DNA from: Trichodesmium sp. MAG_R02
GTDB lineage: Bacteria > Cyanobacteriota > Cyanobacteriia > Cyanobacteriales > Microcoleaceae
Length of the DNA stretch: 57,018 nucleotides
Assembly: GCA_023356605.1 (NCBI GenBank)
Contig: JAKQYE010000006.1
Span: 1-57,018, forward strand
Direction: 5' to 3'
Positions 1-9,059 of the stretch are shown here, in pieces (position 1 is the first letter of the stretch; each line of letters opens with the position of its first letter). Made by a program: the position numbers and the translations under genes. Under the pieces are notes generated by a model. It made no database searches. It worked only from the letters and a program-made list of their open reading frames with translations, and had not been told where the DNA came from.

Positions 1-1
1 C

Positions 2-64
2 AGGATGATAAATAATGTGAGAAACGAAGATAATTCCAGTATGAATTCTGTTTCTAAACCCTAA
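2..64 (+). CDS. C-terminal tail of an unidentified protein (partial, enters from left edge)
   Basis: The frame starting at base 2 is open to a TAA at 62-64 and encodes about 20 polar residues ending NSVSKP. A strong rho-independent terminator follows 8 bases later, which supports this being the true end of a plus-strand gene that begins outside the window. Too little is visible to name a family. Confidence 0.5.
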   Translation, partial: RMINNVRNEDNSSMNSVSKP

Positions 65-71
65 CCCAATT

Positions 72-105
72 AGTTAGCGTAATATTTACGCTAACTACTT
101 TTTTT
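72..105 (+). terminator. Rho-independent terminator
   Basis: A perfect 11 bp stem (AGTTAGCGTAA / TTACGCTAACT) with a 3-base loop is followed by a run of seven T at 99-105. It terminates the plus-strand gene whose tail is at 2-64. Confidence 0.85.
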
Positions 106-262
106 GTCCAAAGTCCAATAAAACAATCATGTCGTAATTATCTCACAATCAAACATTTTTAGCAAATAAATTTAACACTTTGCAAACTTATTTTTATAGA
201 TATTACTTTTAATATCTATCCGAAAATAACTAATTATAGTATTGACAATTCCCTAGTTGACA

Positions 263-282
263 GTACGCTATATATAGCGTAC
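263..282. repeat. Perfect 20 bp palindrome
   Basis: GTACGCTATATATAGCGTAC is a perfect palindrome in the spacer between the terminator at 72-105 and the 3' end of nrdJ at 516. No T-run follows it. It could be an extruding hairpin or a dimeric regulator site. I see no gene in 106-515. Confidence 0.5.
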
Positions 283-515
283 CTGCGTAAGTCTTGAAAG
301 TATTGGAGCTGAATTGTGAATTTGTCTTATGACTAGCGCCTGGTATTTTTTATACTCCCAAACTAAATCATCATAATCTTTCTTGCTTTCGTGTTACTTA
401 ACTATTAAATACAAAGAAAGGGAAGAATATTTCTCCCCTTTTACCCTCTTTCAAAGGTCTTTTTACTCACATTTTAGAGCTAGATGTTCTACTACACTCT
501 TTTTCACACCTAGCC

Positions 516-3500
516 CTAATTAACTTCCGGCTCCAAACCATTCAACTCACAAACCATCCCAGAACAAGCGGGATCTTGAGGCCCCATCTCTGGTAACTCA
601 CTCGCTAACACATAACTATTCATCAACTCAGAAAAATTATCAGACTTACGCCGTTGCAGGACATCCCCTTTAATTTTTTCATATTCTTCCTTAGAAATAC
701 GTTCAAATGGGAGCCTTGGAAACGGTGCATCAAACCGCGCTAACAATGCTGACGAAATATAACCCTCGTTATCACGAATTGCTTCATAAATGCGTTTGCC
801 CAAAGGTTCAATTTCTGGTTCTGTTAACAAAATAGTACTACTGGTGTTCATTACTAAAATATTGTCAGATAATGTAAAATGGTTAGTAATAGGTTCCATT
901 ACACACCATCCACGCTGTTTTATTTCGACTGGATTAATTTCAGAGACTTTCCATTGGCAAGGTTCAGAAACATCAACTTCCTCAACATCTGGCAGTTTTG
1001 GAATATTAGTGACCAAGTGATGTCCTACCTTCAACTCTGATGCCTTAAGAATCTTAATTGGTGTATTATCAGCTAATGCTTGGCGCACGGGGAAACGATG
1101 ACAAAGTGTAGAAATAATCTGTTTTTTATTGCCAGTTTTGCCTTCGCAGACTACAATTTCTACCATTTCACGCTCATCTTCAGTACAAACTACTTTTGCC
1201 GTAACCCAATCACCATTCGCATTGAGGACCACTACCGTATCTCCAGGGTTAAAATCTTCAAAAGTTTTTATACCTTTGTCTGTTAAAAACTGAGTATTTC
1301 GAACAAAACAATTGTGAGTCGTCCAATGTTTCTGTACTGCCATGTAAAAATCAAACATGGCAGTAGCGCTGAACTTCTCAATGGCGATATCCTCAACTCC
1401 AGGCAAATCTATCCAAGATACCTGTACTGGAATTTCTACTAACCATTCTTTAGCGCGATCGTCAAAAGGATCGTTCAGTAAATTTCCATTTTCATCTTTG
1501 TCTGACTGCCCCGGAATTACTGAATAACCATAGCCGAGACAAGCTAATGCTACAGGGTCATTTTTCACAAAAGTAATTCGTCGCACCCACCGCAACCCGA
1601 AAGGTGGATGCCAACCTGGGGAAGCATTTGTTAACAGAGATTTTGTCCCACTCGGTTGGATAGTTGTACAACGGTTCGGACGTTTAAGGTTGTGGCGATC
1701 GCAATAATCCCACACTACCCGATGCACTATTTCCCGCCAACGGGTTAAATATTCTGCCTCCTGTTGTTTAAACTCCAGACCTTGAGCATTTGCCGGGCGA
1801 CCTGCTTGCCACCAACGCAACCATTCAATACCAAAAGCTTTCACAAAAAAGTCAAATAAACCAGTAAAAGATACTCCCACAATGGGGTCTAACTCTCGAC
1901 TATAACGATAGCGAGGCTCAAGGAATTTATGGTTAAGTAAAGTCGCTACAGAAAGGGCACCAGCAGTAAAAGCTTCCTCTTGTTCCTTATAGTTATTTGG
2001 GTCAATTTGATTGAGATGAATTTCTGACAAATTACAATTTCCTGTCAAGGTATTGCCAAAAACACCTTTATGAAACTCCGGTTCTTCAAAACAATAAGTT
2101 TCATGTAATTCTGGCAATTCTTCAACATTTTGAATTGTTTGATATTTACCTTTGAATTTAGGTTCACACCCTTTACTTGTATCTAGTCTTTGACAAGGAA
2201 TTTCTCTACAATCAGTGATTTGTAAATAGTAAAGATCTCTATTTCTTTCTCCTGAATTTGTAGTAGAACCGCGACTAACAATGAAATTTACTGATGCACG
2301 AATACCACATTTTGTCAACAATAGTTGCAGTCTTTTTGCTCGTTCATAATCAGATACATAAATTCTAATTCCATGACCTTGAGTATTAGAACCATCTGTA
2401 TCTGCTAATCCTGCGATAAAAGCCAGAATAGCAGATTTATTCCAACTAGCAATAGTATTTAAAGCATCAGGTTCAGTTTGTAGACGATGGAGTAGTTCTC
2501 CAGAAAATCCTAAATCTGTGACATCCACAAAAGAAGGTAGATAATTATATTCTCCTTTGACTGATTTATCACCAGCAATAATTAATTCAGCTTTGTGGGA
2601 ATAAAGCCGAATTTTAGCATCACCATTTTGGTCTATGGTTCCATCACCTACAGCCACACCTAATGTATAAGCATAAGACAAATTTATAGAATCTCCATCC
2701 TGATAATCTATAACAAAAGGTTCTGTATGTAAGGTATATTTGCTATGAGTTAGCAAATCTTTTGTTTGTACTTCTTGATAGTTTTTACCAAATCTATCTT
2801 TAACAAAAAATCGGTGATATTCTGTCACATCAAGATAGGAACCATCACCAAATCGGACCCGATATAATTTTCTGTCTTTTCCTGTTTTTAAAGGAATTAC
2901 TTGACTCCAGTTTTTGCCGTTCCAAATTTCAATTTTTTGACCAACAACGTCTTTAATTTTGCGAATACTGTCGCGAGTAACTAATAGAGTATCTCCACTC
3001 ACACAGTGAAAATTTGAACCAATAATTTCTCCACAATTGTGAGTCAAACAACCATTAGCAATGAAAGAATTGGTTAAAGGAACGTGCAAATCATAAACAA
3101 CTTCCTCTCCAAATTCTTCAACTTTTTTCACCTTTGAGATGAACTGAGAATTAATGGTTGACTCAGAGTAATTAGGCAGTGGTTTTATTAGCCATTTTTC
3201 AGTTTTAATATTCTGACTTGGAAAGCCAATTAATTCTTGAAATAAATTGGAGCTAAAAGTAGAAATAAATAGTTCATAATCTCCCTGGTGTAAGCTGAAT
3301 TTATGAGTCCCAGAAACATTTGTATAAGGCGTGCCCATGTCACCTTTTTCCACTGTACTAGTAATTCCTAAATTCGAGAGAATCAATTGAATTTGTTGAA
3401 GTAGTTTTTCCGAAACCATAGCTAGTTTGATTCTGCTTGAATCTTGAGCTACTATACCACGTGCACTAAAGATTCCTTGTAAAAAACCAATTAAAACTTC

Positions 3501-6278
3501 CTGAGATTGACTAAGGAAATTATTCGGAAGTTCTTCTTTTCCAACTACACCTAAATCAGCAAAAAACTTTTCTAATTTAGGAGATTGAGTTCGGAATTCA
3601 TCAACTCCTCCATGTAGTTTAGTTACATCTTCTGTTCCTATGATTGATGCAACTGCTTTTCCGACAAGATTGTAGGTAGTTTCATATTCATCTTGATGAA
3701 AAACAAACCCTTTAGCAAAATGATCTTTATTCCTAGTATGACCCTGACTAGGAGCTTTTATGTTAGGATTATATCCATCTCCGTACCACCAACCAAGCAT
3801 TTGAGCTTGAGCAACAGAAATAGTACCTTTGCCAAATTTACCTGCTCCTCTCTGAATATAAATATTGTCGTCATCAGTTAAATCTTTAGTAGTAACCCAA
3901 CCTCGACAAGTAAAATGTTGATGGTCTGCAGTACATCGCATTTGCATTCCATTAGTCAAAATAATTTTGTGGGTAGTTTGAGTTCCCGTAGTAAAAGCGA
4001 TCGCATCTGTAAACATGACACCTGATAAACCTACAGAACGCAAATCCACCAATGCTTTAAATTGTTTACCGACTAAATCCTGAATTGGAATTAACCCTTG
4101 GTCTGTAGATACTAAGGTATCCCCTGAATGGCAAGGGTTTAATCCTAATCTCGCTAACCGATGTTCAAGTTCATCATTAGTAATATTTGGATAGTGTTCT
4201 TGCAACCATTTTTTGGCATTGTTTTCTCCATACGCTTTTAAGAAATCACTCTTTATTTCTGGGGTTGAAAGTAGATCGCGATTAGCACGAGCAACTGCTT
4301 CACCTGCCCACTGAATGGCGCCTTCACCAGAATAAAACTGTTTTCTCACTGCCTCAATACATTCTTCTAATGTTGGTTTGTGGTGAAAAACATGGGTATG
4401 ATTTGCCATCCGCAAAGCGTCTCTTTTCGGGTCTATACCCCAGTTACCATTTTCATCTTGTCGCCAAAGATTATCTTTTGCTACAGTAAAAAGGCGATCG
4501 CTATGACTTCCCTGCCTGATACCAGCCGAATTTGATACTAAAATTCCCTGGCAAACAAATTCATGGATGCTAGCCACTTCAATATCATAAGTTGATGCTT
4601 CTCTCACATCCATCTCAACTTTTTTCACTTTTACCGGAATCAAATCTGTAGCATCGGTGATAAATTTGTTGACAGTGGGAGCAATCATATACTTGTGAGT
4701 ATTACCCCCATAAGATTGAGAACTATTCGCCAAAGGTTTAACCATTTCCCGGGAAAACCTTTGGCCATGGAAAATTTTAGGGCGATTCCATTTTTGTCCT
4801 GGGAACTGGGTAGAGTAAGCCATCATTAGTTCTTCTACTGCTTCCAAAGCACTATCACCTACAGTTACTAACTCACCTTCCCATTTTCCGGTTTGCTTCT
4901 GGAGCGAACCACACAATCTCGTAGTGATTCCCAAAGATGCATATAATGTTTGCACCTGCCGCAGAAAGTCCTGGGAAACTGAAGCTACAAGTAAACCCTG
5001 AGAGTAACAACCATCTGCATCTGCTAAACCTGCTAAATAAGCTTGACGAATTTCTGTTGTTCCCATCAGAATACATTCATGAATAGTAATAGAAGTAAAT
5101 GACTGGTTAAACTGTGATAGATATCTGTTAAGATTACTGCTATTTAACTGAACTTCATAAGCTTTAGTTTGAGATTGTTCCGGCGTTTTCATTGTATGTG
5201 TTTCCAAACCAAACTCTTGAGCAACATTAATCAGTCGATCCAGAATTTCCGGACGATCCTGGGAAACCCGAAAAGTTACTCCCCATCCATCAGAGGGAAC
5301 TGAGCAATCTCCATGTAAATATCCTAGAAAATAAGCAACTTCACTGGTAAGAGCAGGTATAGTTATGGGTTTGGCATGATGGGATGTGACAGTTTTTAAC
5401 TCAGGTAGTTCCGTGGGAGTACCTGGTATGGCTTGAGGGACAAAAATCAGGCGATCGCCTTCTTGTAAGTCTCTAGCTTTAATCATTTTATAGTTACCAT
5501 ACAAATCTTGTAGCACGGCAACTTTATGATCGGGAGTACATTCAAAATATCCGTCTTCTGTTTGAATGCGACATAAAGACTGAGTACCCTGGTCAAAGAA
5601 ATTTGTCACAGGATAAAATCCTTTGCTTGTTAAGACGCGATCGCCAATCCGAATTTTTTCAATAGCTACCAACCCTGCTGCTGTATGTACTAAAGCACCT
5701 TCAGGTAAACATCTTCGAATATTTCCGGCGACCACTGTCACTGCTGCTTCGTCAATAAGTAAACAACACTCGACAGAATTTAATTGTCGCCCAAGTGCTT
5801 GATTTAAAATTTTCCCACAACGTTGATACAGTTCTGGTAATTTTACCGGGTTTGCAACGCCTCCAAATCCCTTTAAAGGTTCTCCCGCAGGTCTCACATC
5901 ACTTAAGTGAATAATAACATTCACTTTTCCCGAAAATTGTTCATCTGTCGACAACTCCAACAAGGCCCGATAAGATTCTACCCAACCTTGACGACTATCA
6001 CCGACAAAAATTTCTGCTTTGTCTTGATGAAATTTTACTTCTGTAAATTCACGACGTAACTCTGGGGGAGAGTGACCAACTTCACCCCGCAATACAATAT
6101 TTAAATGATTGTGAATCAGTGGAAGTTGATTTATATAACGTTGTTCCAATACGGCACCCGTACCACACCCCATCATAGCTAAGTCCATCAATAGACCGAA
6201 GGAGTGCCAGTCCACAATATTAGTGGACGAACAGTTATAAGCCCCCGAAAAGTTTTGCTGTAATGAAATCCATTCTGT
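516..6278 (-). CDS. nrdJ: Adenosylcobalamin-dependent ribonucleotide reductase, exon 2, containing four inteins
   Basis: Class II ribonucleotide reductase, which uses B12 to reduce ribonucleotides for DNA synthesis. This second exon encodes 1,920 residues, of which 1,238 are inteins and 682 are enzyme. The frame is open upstream of the first GTG (6215) to 6278, where Thr-Glu-Trp resumes the WVGG motif of exon 1 after the intron; so 6215 is not a real start. Enzyme landmarks are AYNCSSTN, MMGCGTGAVLE, AGNIRR-SAGI, NP-CGEI (catalytic Cys beside Glu), FH-CNLSEIHLN, TTIQPSGTKS and a C-terminal pair in PACSGMVCE. The inteins sit at 4530-5711, 3036-4133, 2037-3005 and 846-1310. Joined to exon 1 the mature enzyme is about 766-768 residues. 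Splicing of one RNA intron and four protein inteins is needed to make an active enzyme. Gene symbol follows the class II family. Confidence 0.93.
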   Translation of the reverse strand, partial: TEWISLQQNFSGAYNCSSTNIVDWHSFGLLMDLAMMGCGTGAVLEQRYINQLPLIHNHLNIVLRGEVGHSPPELRREFTEVKFHQDKAEIFVGDSRQGWVESYRALLELSTDEQFSGKVNVIIHLSDVRPAGEPLKGFGGVANPVKLPELYQRCGKILNQALGRQLNSVECCLLIDEAAVTVVAGNIRRCLPEGALVHTAAGLVAIEKIRIGDRVLTSKGFYPVTNFFDQGTQSLCRIQTEDGYFECTPDHKVAVLQDLYGNYKMIKARDLQEGDRLIFVPQAIPGTPTELPELKTVTSHHAKPITIPALTSEVAYFLGYLHGDCSVPSDGWGVTFRVSQDRPEILDRLINVAQEFGLETHTMKTPEQSQTKAYEVQLNSSNLNRYLSQFNQSFTSITIHECILMGTTEIRQAYLAGLADADGCYSQGLLVASVSQDFLRQVQTLYASLGITTRLCGSLQKQTGKWEGELVTVGDSALEAVEELMMAYSTQFPGQKWNRPKIFHGQRFSREMVKPLANSSQSYGGNTHKYMIAPTVNKFITDATDLIPVKVKKVEMDVREASTYDIEVASIHEFVCQGILVSNSAGIRQGSHSDRLFTVAKDNLWRQDENGNWGIDPKRDALRMANHTHVFHHKPTLEECIEAVRKQFYSGEGAIQWAGEAVARANRDLLSTPEIKSDFLKAYGENNAKKWLQEHYPNITNDELEHRLARLGLNPCHSGDTLVSTDQGLIPIQDLVGKQFKALVDLRSVGLSGVMFTDAIAFTTGTQTTHKIILTNGMQMRCTADHQHFTCRGWVTTKDLTDDDNIYIQRGAGKFGKGTISVAQAQMLGWWYGDGYNPNIKAPSQGHTRNKDHFAKGFVFHQDEYETTYNLVGKAVASIIGTEDVTKLHGGVDEFRTQSPKLEKFFADLGVVGKEELPNNFLSQSQEVLIGFLQGIFSARGIVAQDSSRIKLAMVSEKLLQQIQLILSNLGITSTVEKGDMGTPYTNVSGTHKFSLHQGDYELFISTFSSNLFQELIGFPSQNIKTEKWLIKPLPNYSESTINSQFISKVKKVEEFGEEVVYDLHVPLTNSFIANGCLTHNCGEIIGSNFHCVSGDTLLVTRDSIRKIKDVVGQKIEIWNGKNWSQVIPLKTGKDRKLYRVRFGDGSYLDVTEYHRFFVKDRFGKNYQEVQTKDLLTHSKYTLHTEPFVIDYQDGDSINLSYAYTLGVAVGDGTIDQNGDAKIRLYSHKAELIIAGDKSVKGEYNYLPSFVDVTDLGFSGELLHRLQTEPDALNTIASWNKSAILAFIAGLADTDGSNTQGHGIRIYVSDYERAKRLQLLLTKCGIRASVNFIVSRGSTTNSGERNRDLYYLQITDCREIPCQRLDTSKGCEPKFKGKYQTIQNVEELPELHETYCFEEPEFHKGVFGNTLTGNCNLSEIHLNQIDPNNYKEQEEAFTAGALSVATLLNHKFLEPRYRYSRELDPIVGVSFTGLFDFFVKAFGIEWLRWWQAGRPANAQGLEFKQQEAEYLTRWREIVHRVVWDYCDRHNLKRPNRCTTIQPSGTKSLLTNASPGWHPPFGLRWVRRITFVKNDPVALACLGYGYSVIPGQSDKDENGNLLNDPFDDRAKEWLVEIPVQVSWIDLPGVEDIAIEKFSATAMFDFYMAVQKHWTTHNCFVRNTQFLTDKGIKTFEDFNPGDTVVVLNANGDWVTAKVVCTEDEREMVEIVVCEGKTGNKKQIISTLCHRFPVRQALADNTPIKILKASELKVGHHLVTNIPKLPDVEEVDVSEPCQWKVSEINPVEIKQRGWCVMEPITNHFTLSDNILVMNTSSTILLTEPEIEPLGKRIYEAIRDNEGYISSALLARFDAPFPRLPFERISKEEYEKIKGDVLQRRKSDNFSELMNSYVLASELPEMGPQDPACSGMVCELNGLEPEVN
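846..1310 (-). other. Intein 4 of NrdJ (mini-intein, 155 aa)
   Basis: It starts with Cys (CFVRNTQFLTDKGIKTFEDF), has a TLCHRF block B, a WCVMEPITNHFTL block F, and ends LVMN before a Thr (+1 nucleophile). It is inserted between THN and TSSTILLTEP of the reductase. At 155 residues it has room only for the splicing domain; no LAGLIDADG block is visible. The penultimate residue is Met rather than the usual His. Confidence 0.9.
2037..3005 (-). other. Intein 3 of NrdJ (323 aa, LAGLIDADG homing endonuclease)
   Basis: It starts CVSGDTLLVTRDSI, has a TEYHRF block B, two LAGLIDADG-like blocks (TLGVAVGDGTI and FIAGLADTDGS), and ends TLTGN before Cys. It lies between NFH and CNLSEIHLN, ten extein residues after intein 2. 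The penultimate residue is Gly instead of His. Confidence 0.92.
3036..4133 (-). other. Intein 2 of NrdJ (366 aa, LAGLIDADG endonuclease)
   Basis: It starts CHSGDTLVSTDQGLIPIQDL, has a CTADHQHF block B, a first LAGLIDADG block (MLGWWYGDGY) and a degenerate second one (FLQGIFSARG), and ends CLTHN. Its +1 residue is the Cys of the reductase CGEI motif, so the catalytic cysteine is also the splicing nucleophile. Loss of an acidic residue in the second block (SARG where DADG is usual) suggests a weak or dead endonuclease. Confidence 0.92.
4530..5711 (-). other. Intein 1 of NrdJ (394 aa, LAGLIDADG homing endonuclease)
   Basis: It starts CLPEGALVHTAAGLVAIEKI, has a CTPDHKV block B, two LAGLIDADG blocks (FLGYLHGDC and LAGLADADG), a TYDIEVASIHEF block F, and ends LVSN before Ser. 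It is inserted between AGNIRR and SAGIRQG. The penultimate residue is Ser instead of His. Confidence 0.92.
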
Positions 6279-8697
6279 GTTGCCCTAAGCCATACCATCA
6301 CTGATATGACTCGGCTTCAAAACCGTACGTGATACTTTCGCATCATACGGCTCCTCAATGACTTAGCCATTTTCATTGGCACTATCTCTGTTGGTTTTGA
6401 CGTTGTGGCAATATTTGTGGAGGAGTTGGTAGTTTTTATACCCATCTTTTCCACCCTTGTGTCGTGGAATGATATAGTCTACTTCCATCATTTCTCCATC
6501 TTTGAAGTATTGTCCACATTCTGTACATTTCTCTTTTTGTTTCTTTAATAGATTGGTTACTTTTATAGGTAATTCAACGCTTTTTCCTTGTCTGGTTCCC
6601 CAGTCTGTAAGATCACCGTCAAATGGACTTTTATTTTCCCTTACCTTTACAAAGTATTTAATTCCTGAGTCCCTGTGCCCTACTAATCTTAGGGACTGGT
6701 TTTTCCCTTCAGCCAAAAAGACCCAGTTATTGTTTCCAACTTTCTTAAAGTACTTGCTAATTGTTTCTCTCTTGCTCTTGTGATTTGTTTTTCGTGTTGC
6801 CCAGGAAATAAGTTTTTTAGTCGTTTCGTAATCTAACTTCCCAAATACCTCTGCACTGTTGACTGCTGAGTAATAGTTACTCCATTCAGTTATGATTGGA
6901 TTCAGTGTTTTGATTATCTCTATTTGACTGCATGAGTGTTTCATTCGGTCAATAGTTTTTGAGATTTTCTTATAGTGCCTAGATATTGCTTCTTTTGTTG
7001 GTTTTATATAAGTTTTAAATCCTAATAGTTTCCCATATAGATCCTTCTCAGTTGCATATTTTCCAACTGGATATTGTCTTATATTGAATCCTAGGAAATC
7101 AAATCCAGGTTCCTCGTCCCTTGTTTTTGTTAAGGTGTGAGTTATACGAGTTTTCTCATCTTTTAGTTCCAATCCTATATTATCTAGGAATTGTTTGATT
7201 AAGACTAGACAATCATGTATTGCTTCAATCTCTGGGTGGAGTATAACAAAATTATCTGCATATCTAATCAGGCTAATTTGTTTCTCGTTATTCTCTTTCT
7301 TTCCTGGTAAACTTCTTGCATATTTTTTAACTACTTCTTCCATTCCATGTAGTGCGATGTTGGCTAATAGTGGGGAAACTACTCCTCCTTGGGGTGTACT
7401 AACTTCAGTGGTAAACACACTCTTTCCATCAACTACTCCTGATTGAAGCCAGCTTTTTATCTGTCTTTTCATCTTCGGAAAAGTATTAACTTTTTGTATT
7501 AGTTTTTGGTGGTTGATTCTGTCAAAGCACTTTGCTATCTCAGCATCCAATACATATTTGCTTTTTTGCTTAATAGTGGCTTTGATTCCCTCAATAGCGT
7601 CCATACAACTCCTACCTGGCCGGAATCCATAGCTATTTGGTTCAAATTTAGCTTCCCATTCTGGTTCTAATGCTAACTGGACCAAGGCTTGTTTTGCTCT
7701 GTCCGAGATTGCCAGGATTCCTAGAGGTCTTTTTTCTGTTTTTCCTGATTTAGGTGTCCAGATTTTCCGAGTGGCCTTACCTCGATAATCCAATTTTAGA
7801 TTTTCTGCTAAGTTGACTCTTTCGGCGGGTTTCAGGTTTTTGTTTCCGTTGACGCCAGCCCTTCTTTTTCCTCCATTATCCTGGGTTACTCTTCTGGTAG
7901 CTAACATTTTGGCAGACCAAGAGTTTAGCAAGGTTTTTTGCAACTTGTGTACAGCTTTTACGTCTCCCCTTTGAGATGCTTGATAGATTCTTTTTTGCAA
8001 CTTAAATACCGTCCTTTCTAGCTTTGGCCAGTTGACGTTATTCCATACCACTATCGGTTTTGTCCGTGTTTTAGTCTTTTGCACTGCTATTCAAAACTCC
8101 ATCTTCTAAATCATCGGGAATCTGTTAGCTTATCCTGTCCATTACAGACAGGCTTGCTTTTGATTCCATCCCATCCCACATAAGCTTATGGTTTGATACC
8201 TACTCTATTGATCGACCTTTCTATAGAGAGCTATATATAGGATTACTTCGTTCCATATGACCATTCTTGAGTGTTTAGGTAGGGTATTATCAGCCGGAGA
8301 CTTAGTAAGCGCGTCCTATATCGGCGGTAGATATAGGCCTATTTTGTCTCAGTGTCCTTTTGACCGCAGCGTATCAACCTTTTTTTTCGCTGCTTACTGG
8401 GTTACGACTGTTCGTAATACCTTCACTTTACGTTCTCCATGCACTCTTGCTTGCTGGGATTTGACTTAAGGTTTATCATTACCAGCTTTTTTCCCTGCTT
8501 TATCCTTTGATAATCAGTCTCTAGATAAGGGAAATGCTTTCACTTCCACGCTTTGAAGGGTTGGACTTGCACCAACATGATCATATAGTTGTCAAACTCT
8601 TTTGGCCTATTGGCCATTTGAGTTAGCAGGCCATCCTCGGATTCTAGATTTGGCTGTAAGCTTTGCTAGATATACGTTTCGGCCTAACGAATCACAC
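6279..8697 (-). mobile_element. Group II intron interrupting nrdJ
   Basis: The 5' end on the minus strand is GTGTGATTCG, matching the GUGYG consensus, right after the Gly-Gly codons of exon 1. The 3' end is AC before the Thr-Glu-Trp codons of exon 2, which restores the conserved WVGG-TEW reading frame of the reductase. Near the 3' end (about 6314-6350) is a typical domain V hairpin with a GAGCCGUAUG strand, a GCGAAAGU turn and a matching ACGUACGGUUUU strand, followed by a domain VI stem. A maturase-type reading frame lies at 6363-8084. Length is 2,419 bases. Boundaries are inferred from exon continuity and consensus ends. Confidence 0.92.
6363..8084 (-). CDS. Group II intron-encoded protein: reverse transcriptase / maturase / HNH (573 aa)
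   Basis: The protein binds and helps splice its host intron and, when intact, drives retrohoming. RT blocks are visible in order: YGFRPGRS, LDAEIAKCFD (about 177-187), TPQGGVVSPLLAN (about 230) and YADN (about 275-278), then the maturase domain and a C-terminal HNH domain (about 520-565) beginning CTECGQ. Two catalytic-site positions differ from consensus: the RT box is YADN instead of YADD, and the HNH motif reads VDYIIP where VDHIIP is usual (Tyr about 537). Both differ by one transition (AAT for GAT, TAT for CAT). The frame is otherwise open and full length, so maturase activity may persist while mobility is reduced or lost. It lies wholly inside the intron. Confidence 0.9.
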   Translation of the reverse strand: MQKTKTRTKPIVVWNNVNWPKLERTVFKLQKRIYQASQRGDVKAVHKLQKTLLNSWSAKMLATRRVTQDNGGKRRAGVNGNKNLKPAERVNLAENLKLDYRGKATRKIWTPKSGKTEKRPLGILAISDRAKQALVQLALEPEWEAKFEPNSYGFRPGRSCMDAIEGIKATIKQKSKYVLDAEIAKCFDRINHQKLIQKVNTFPKMKRQIKSWLQSGVVDGKSVFTTEVSTPQGGVVSPLLANIALHGMEEVVKKYARSLPGKKENNEKQISLIRYADNFVILHPEIEAIHDCLVLIKQFLDNIGLELKDEKTRITHTLTKTRDEEPGFDFLGFNIRQYPVGKYATEKDLYGKLLGFKTYIKPTKEAISRHYKKISKTIDRMKHSCSQIEIIKTLNPIITEWSNYYSAVNSAEVFGKLDYETTKKLISWATRKTNHKSKRETISKYFKKVGNNNWVFLAEGKNQSLRLVGHRDSGIKYFVKVRENKSPFDGDLTDWGTRQGKSVELPIKVTNLLKKQKEKCTECGQYFKDGEMMEVDYIIPRHKGGKDGYKNYQLLHKYCHNVKTNRDSANENG

Positions 8698-8949
8698 ACC
8701 ACCAACCCATAACCAACGACCAGAGGATAAGGCCTTGAGTTGGCTTTGCATCCGATAGAGCAATTCTGTTTCTTCTGGTGTGAGTTGGCCTAATTTTCTT
8801 AGGCCATTAATTGTGCGATCGCACACTTCTACCCAACTTTCGCGGCCAGTCTCTGTCTTACGGCTATAAGTTCTATAAAATACCGGATTAGCAGTGGGGG
8901 CTGTTTCCGGGAACTCGCATAGATGCAATCTTTCTAGTTTTTGTACCAT
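8698..8949 (-). CDS. nrdJ: Adenosylcobalamin-dependent ribonucleotide reductase, exon 1
   Basis: This encodes the first 84 residues of the reductase, ending GRWLWVGG just before the intron. The family continues with T-D/E-W, which is exactly what exon 2 begins with at 6278. The ATG at 8947-8949 (MVQKLERLHL) is preferred because homologues start near this point; a TTG two codons upstream (8955) would add Met-Ser. Frame continuation past 8698 runs into the intron and a TGA. I see no strong Shine-Dalgarno and no obvious B12 riboswitch upstream. Confidence 0.9.
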
Positions 8950-9059
8950 ACTCAAATAGAAAATAAAATTTTTTGGGTAAAAAGCAACAAGTTACGAGTG
9001 TAGCGATTTTTTATATATAGAGTCAAATGGTTGACAGATTTACCAAACTACTATATGCG

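Noticed and set aside
8257-8469. 70-codon plus-strand open frame
   Set aside because: It lies inside the group II intron, in its structured 5' part, and has no family resemblance.
6215-8955. Reading nrdJ as two separate or frameshifted genes
   Set aside because: GTGTG and AC ends, a domain V hairpin, a maturase frame and exact restoration of WVGG-TEW show a group II intron, not a broken gene.
8956-9020. B12 riboswitch upstream of the B12-dependent reductase
   Set aside because: The leader is short and AT-rich and I see no B12-box-like element.
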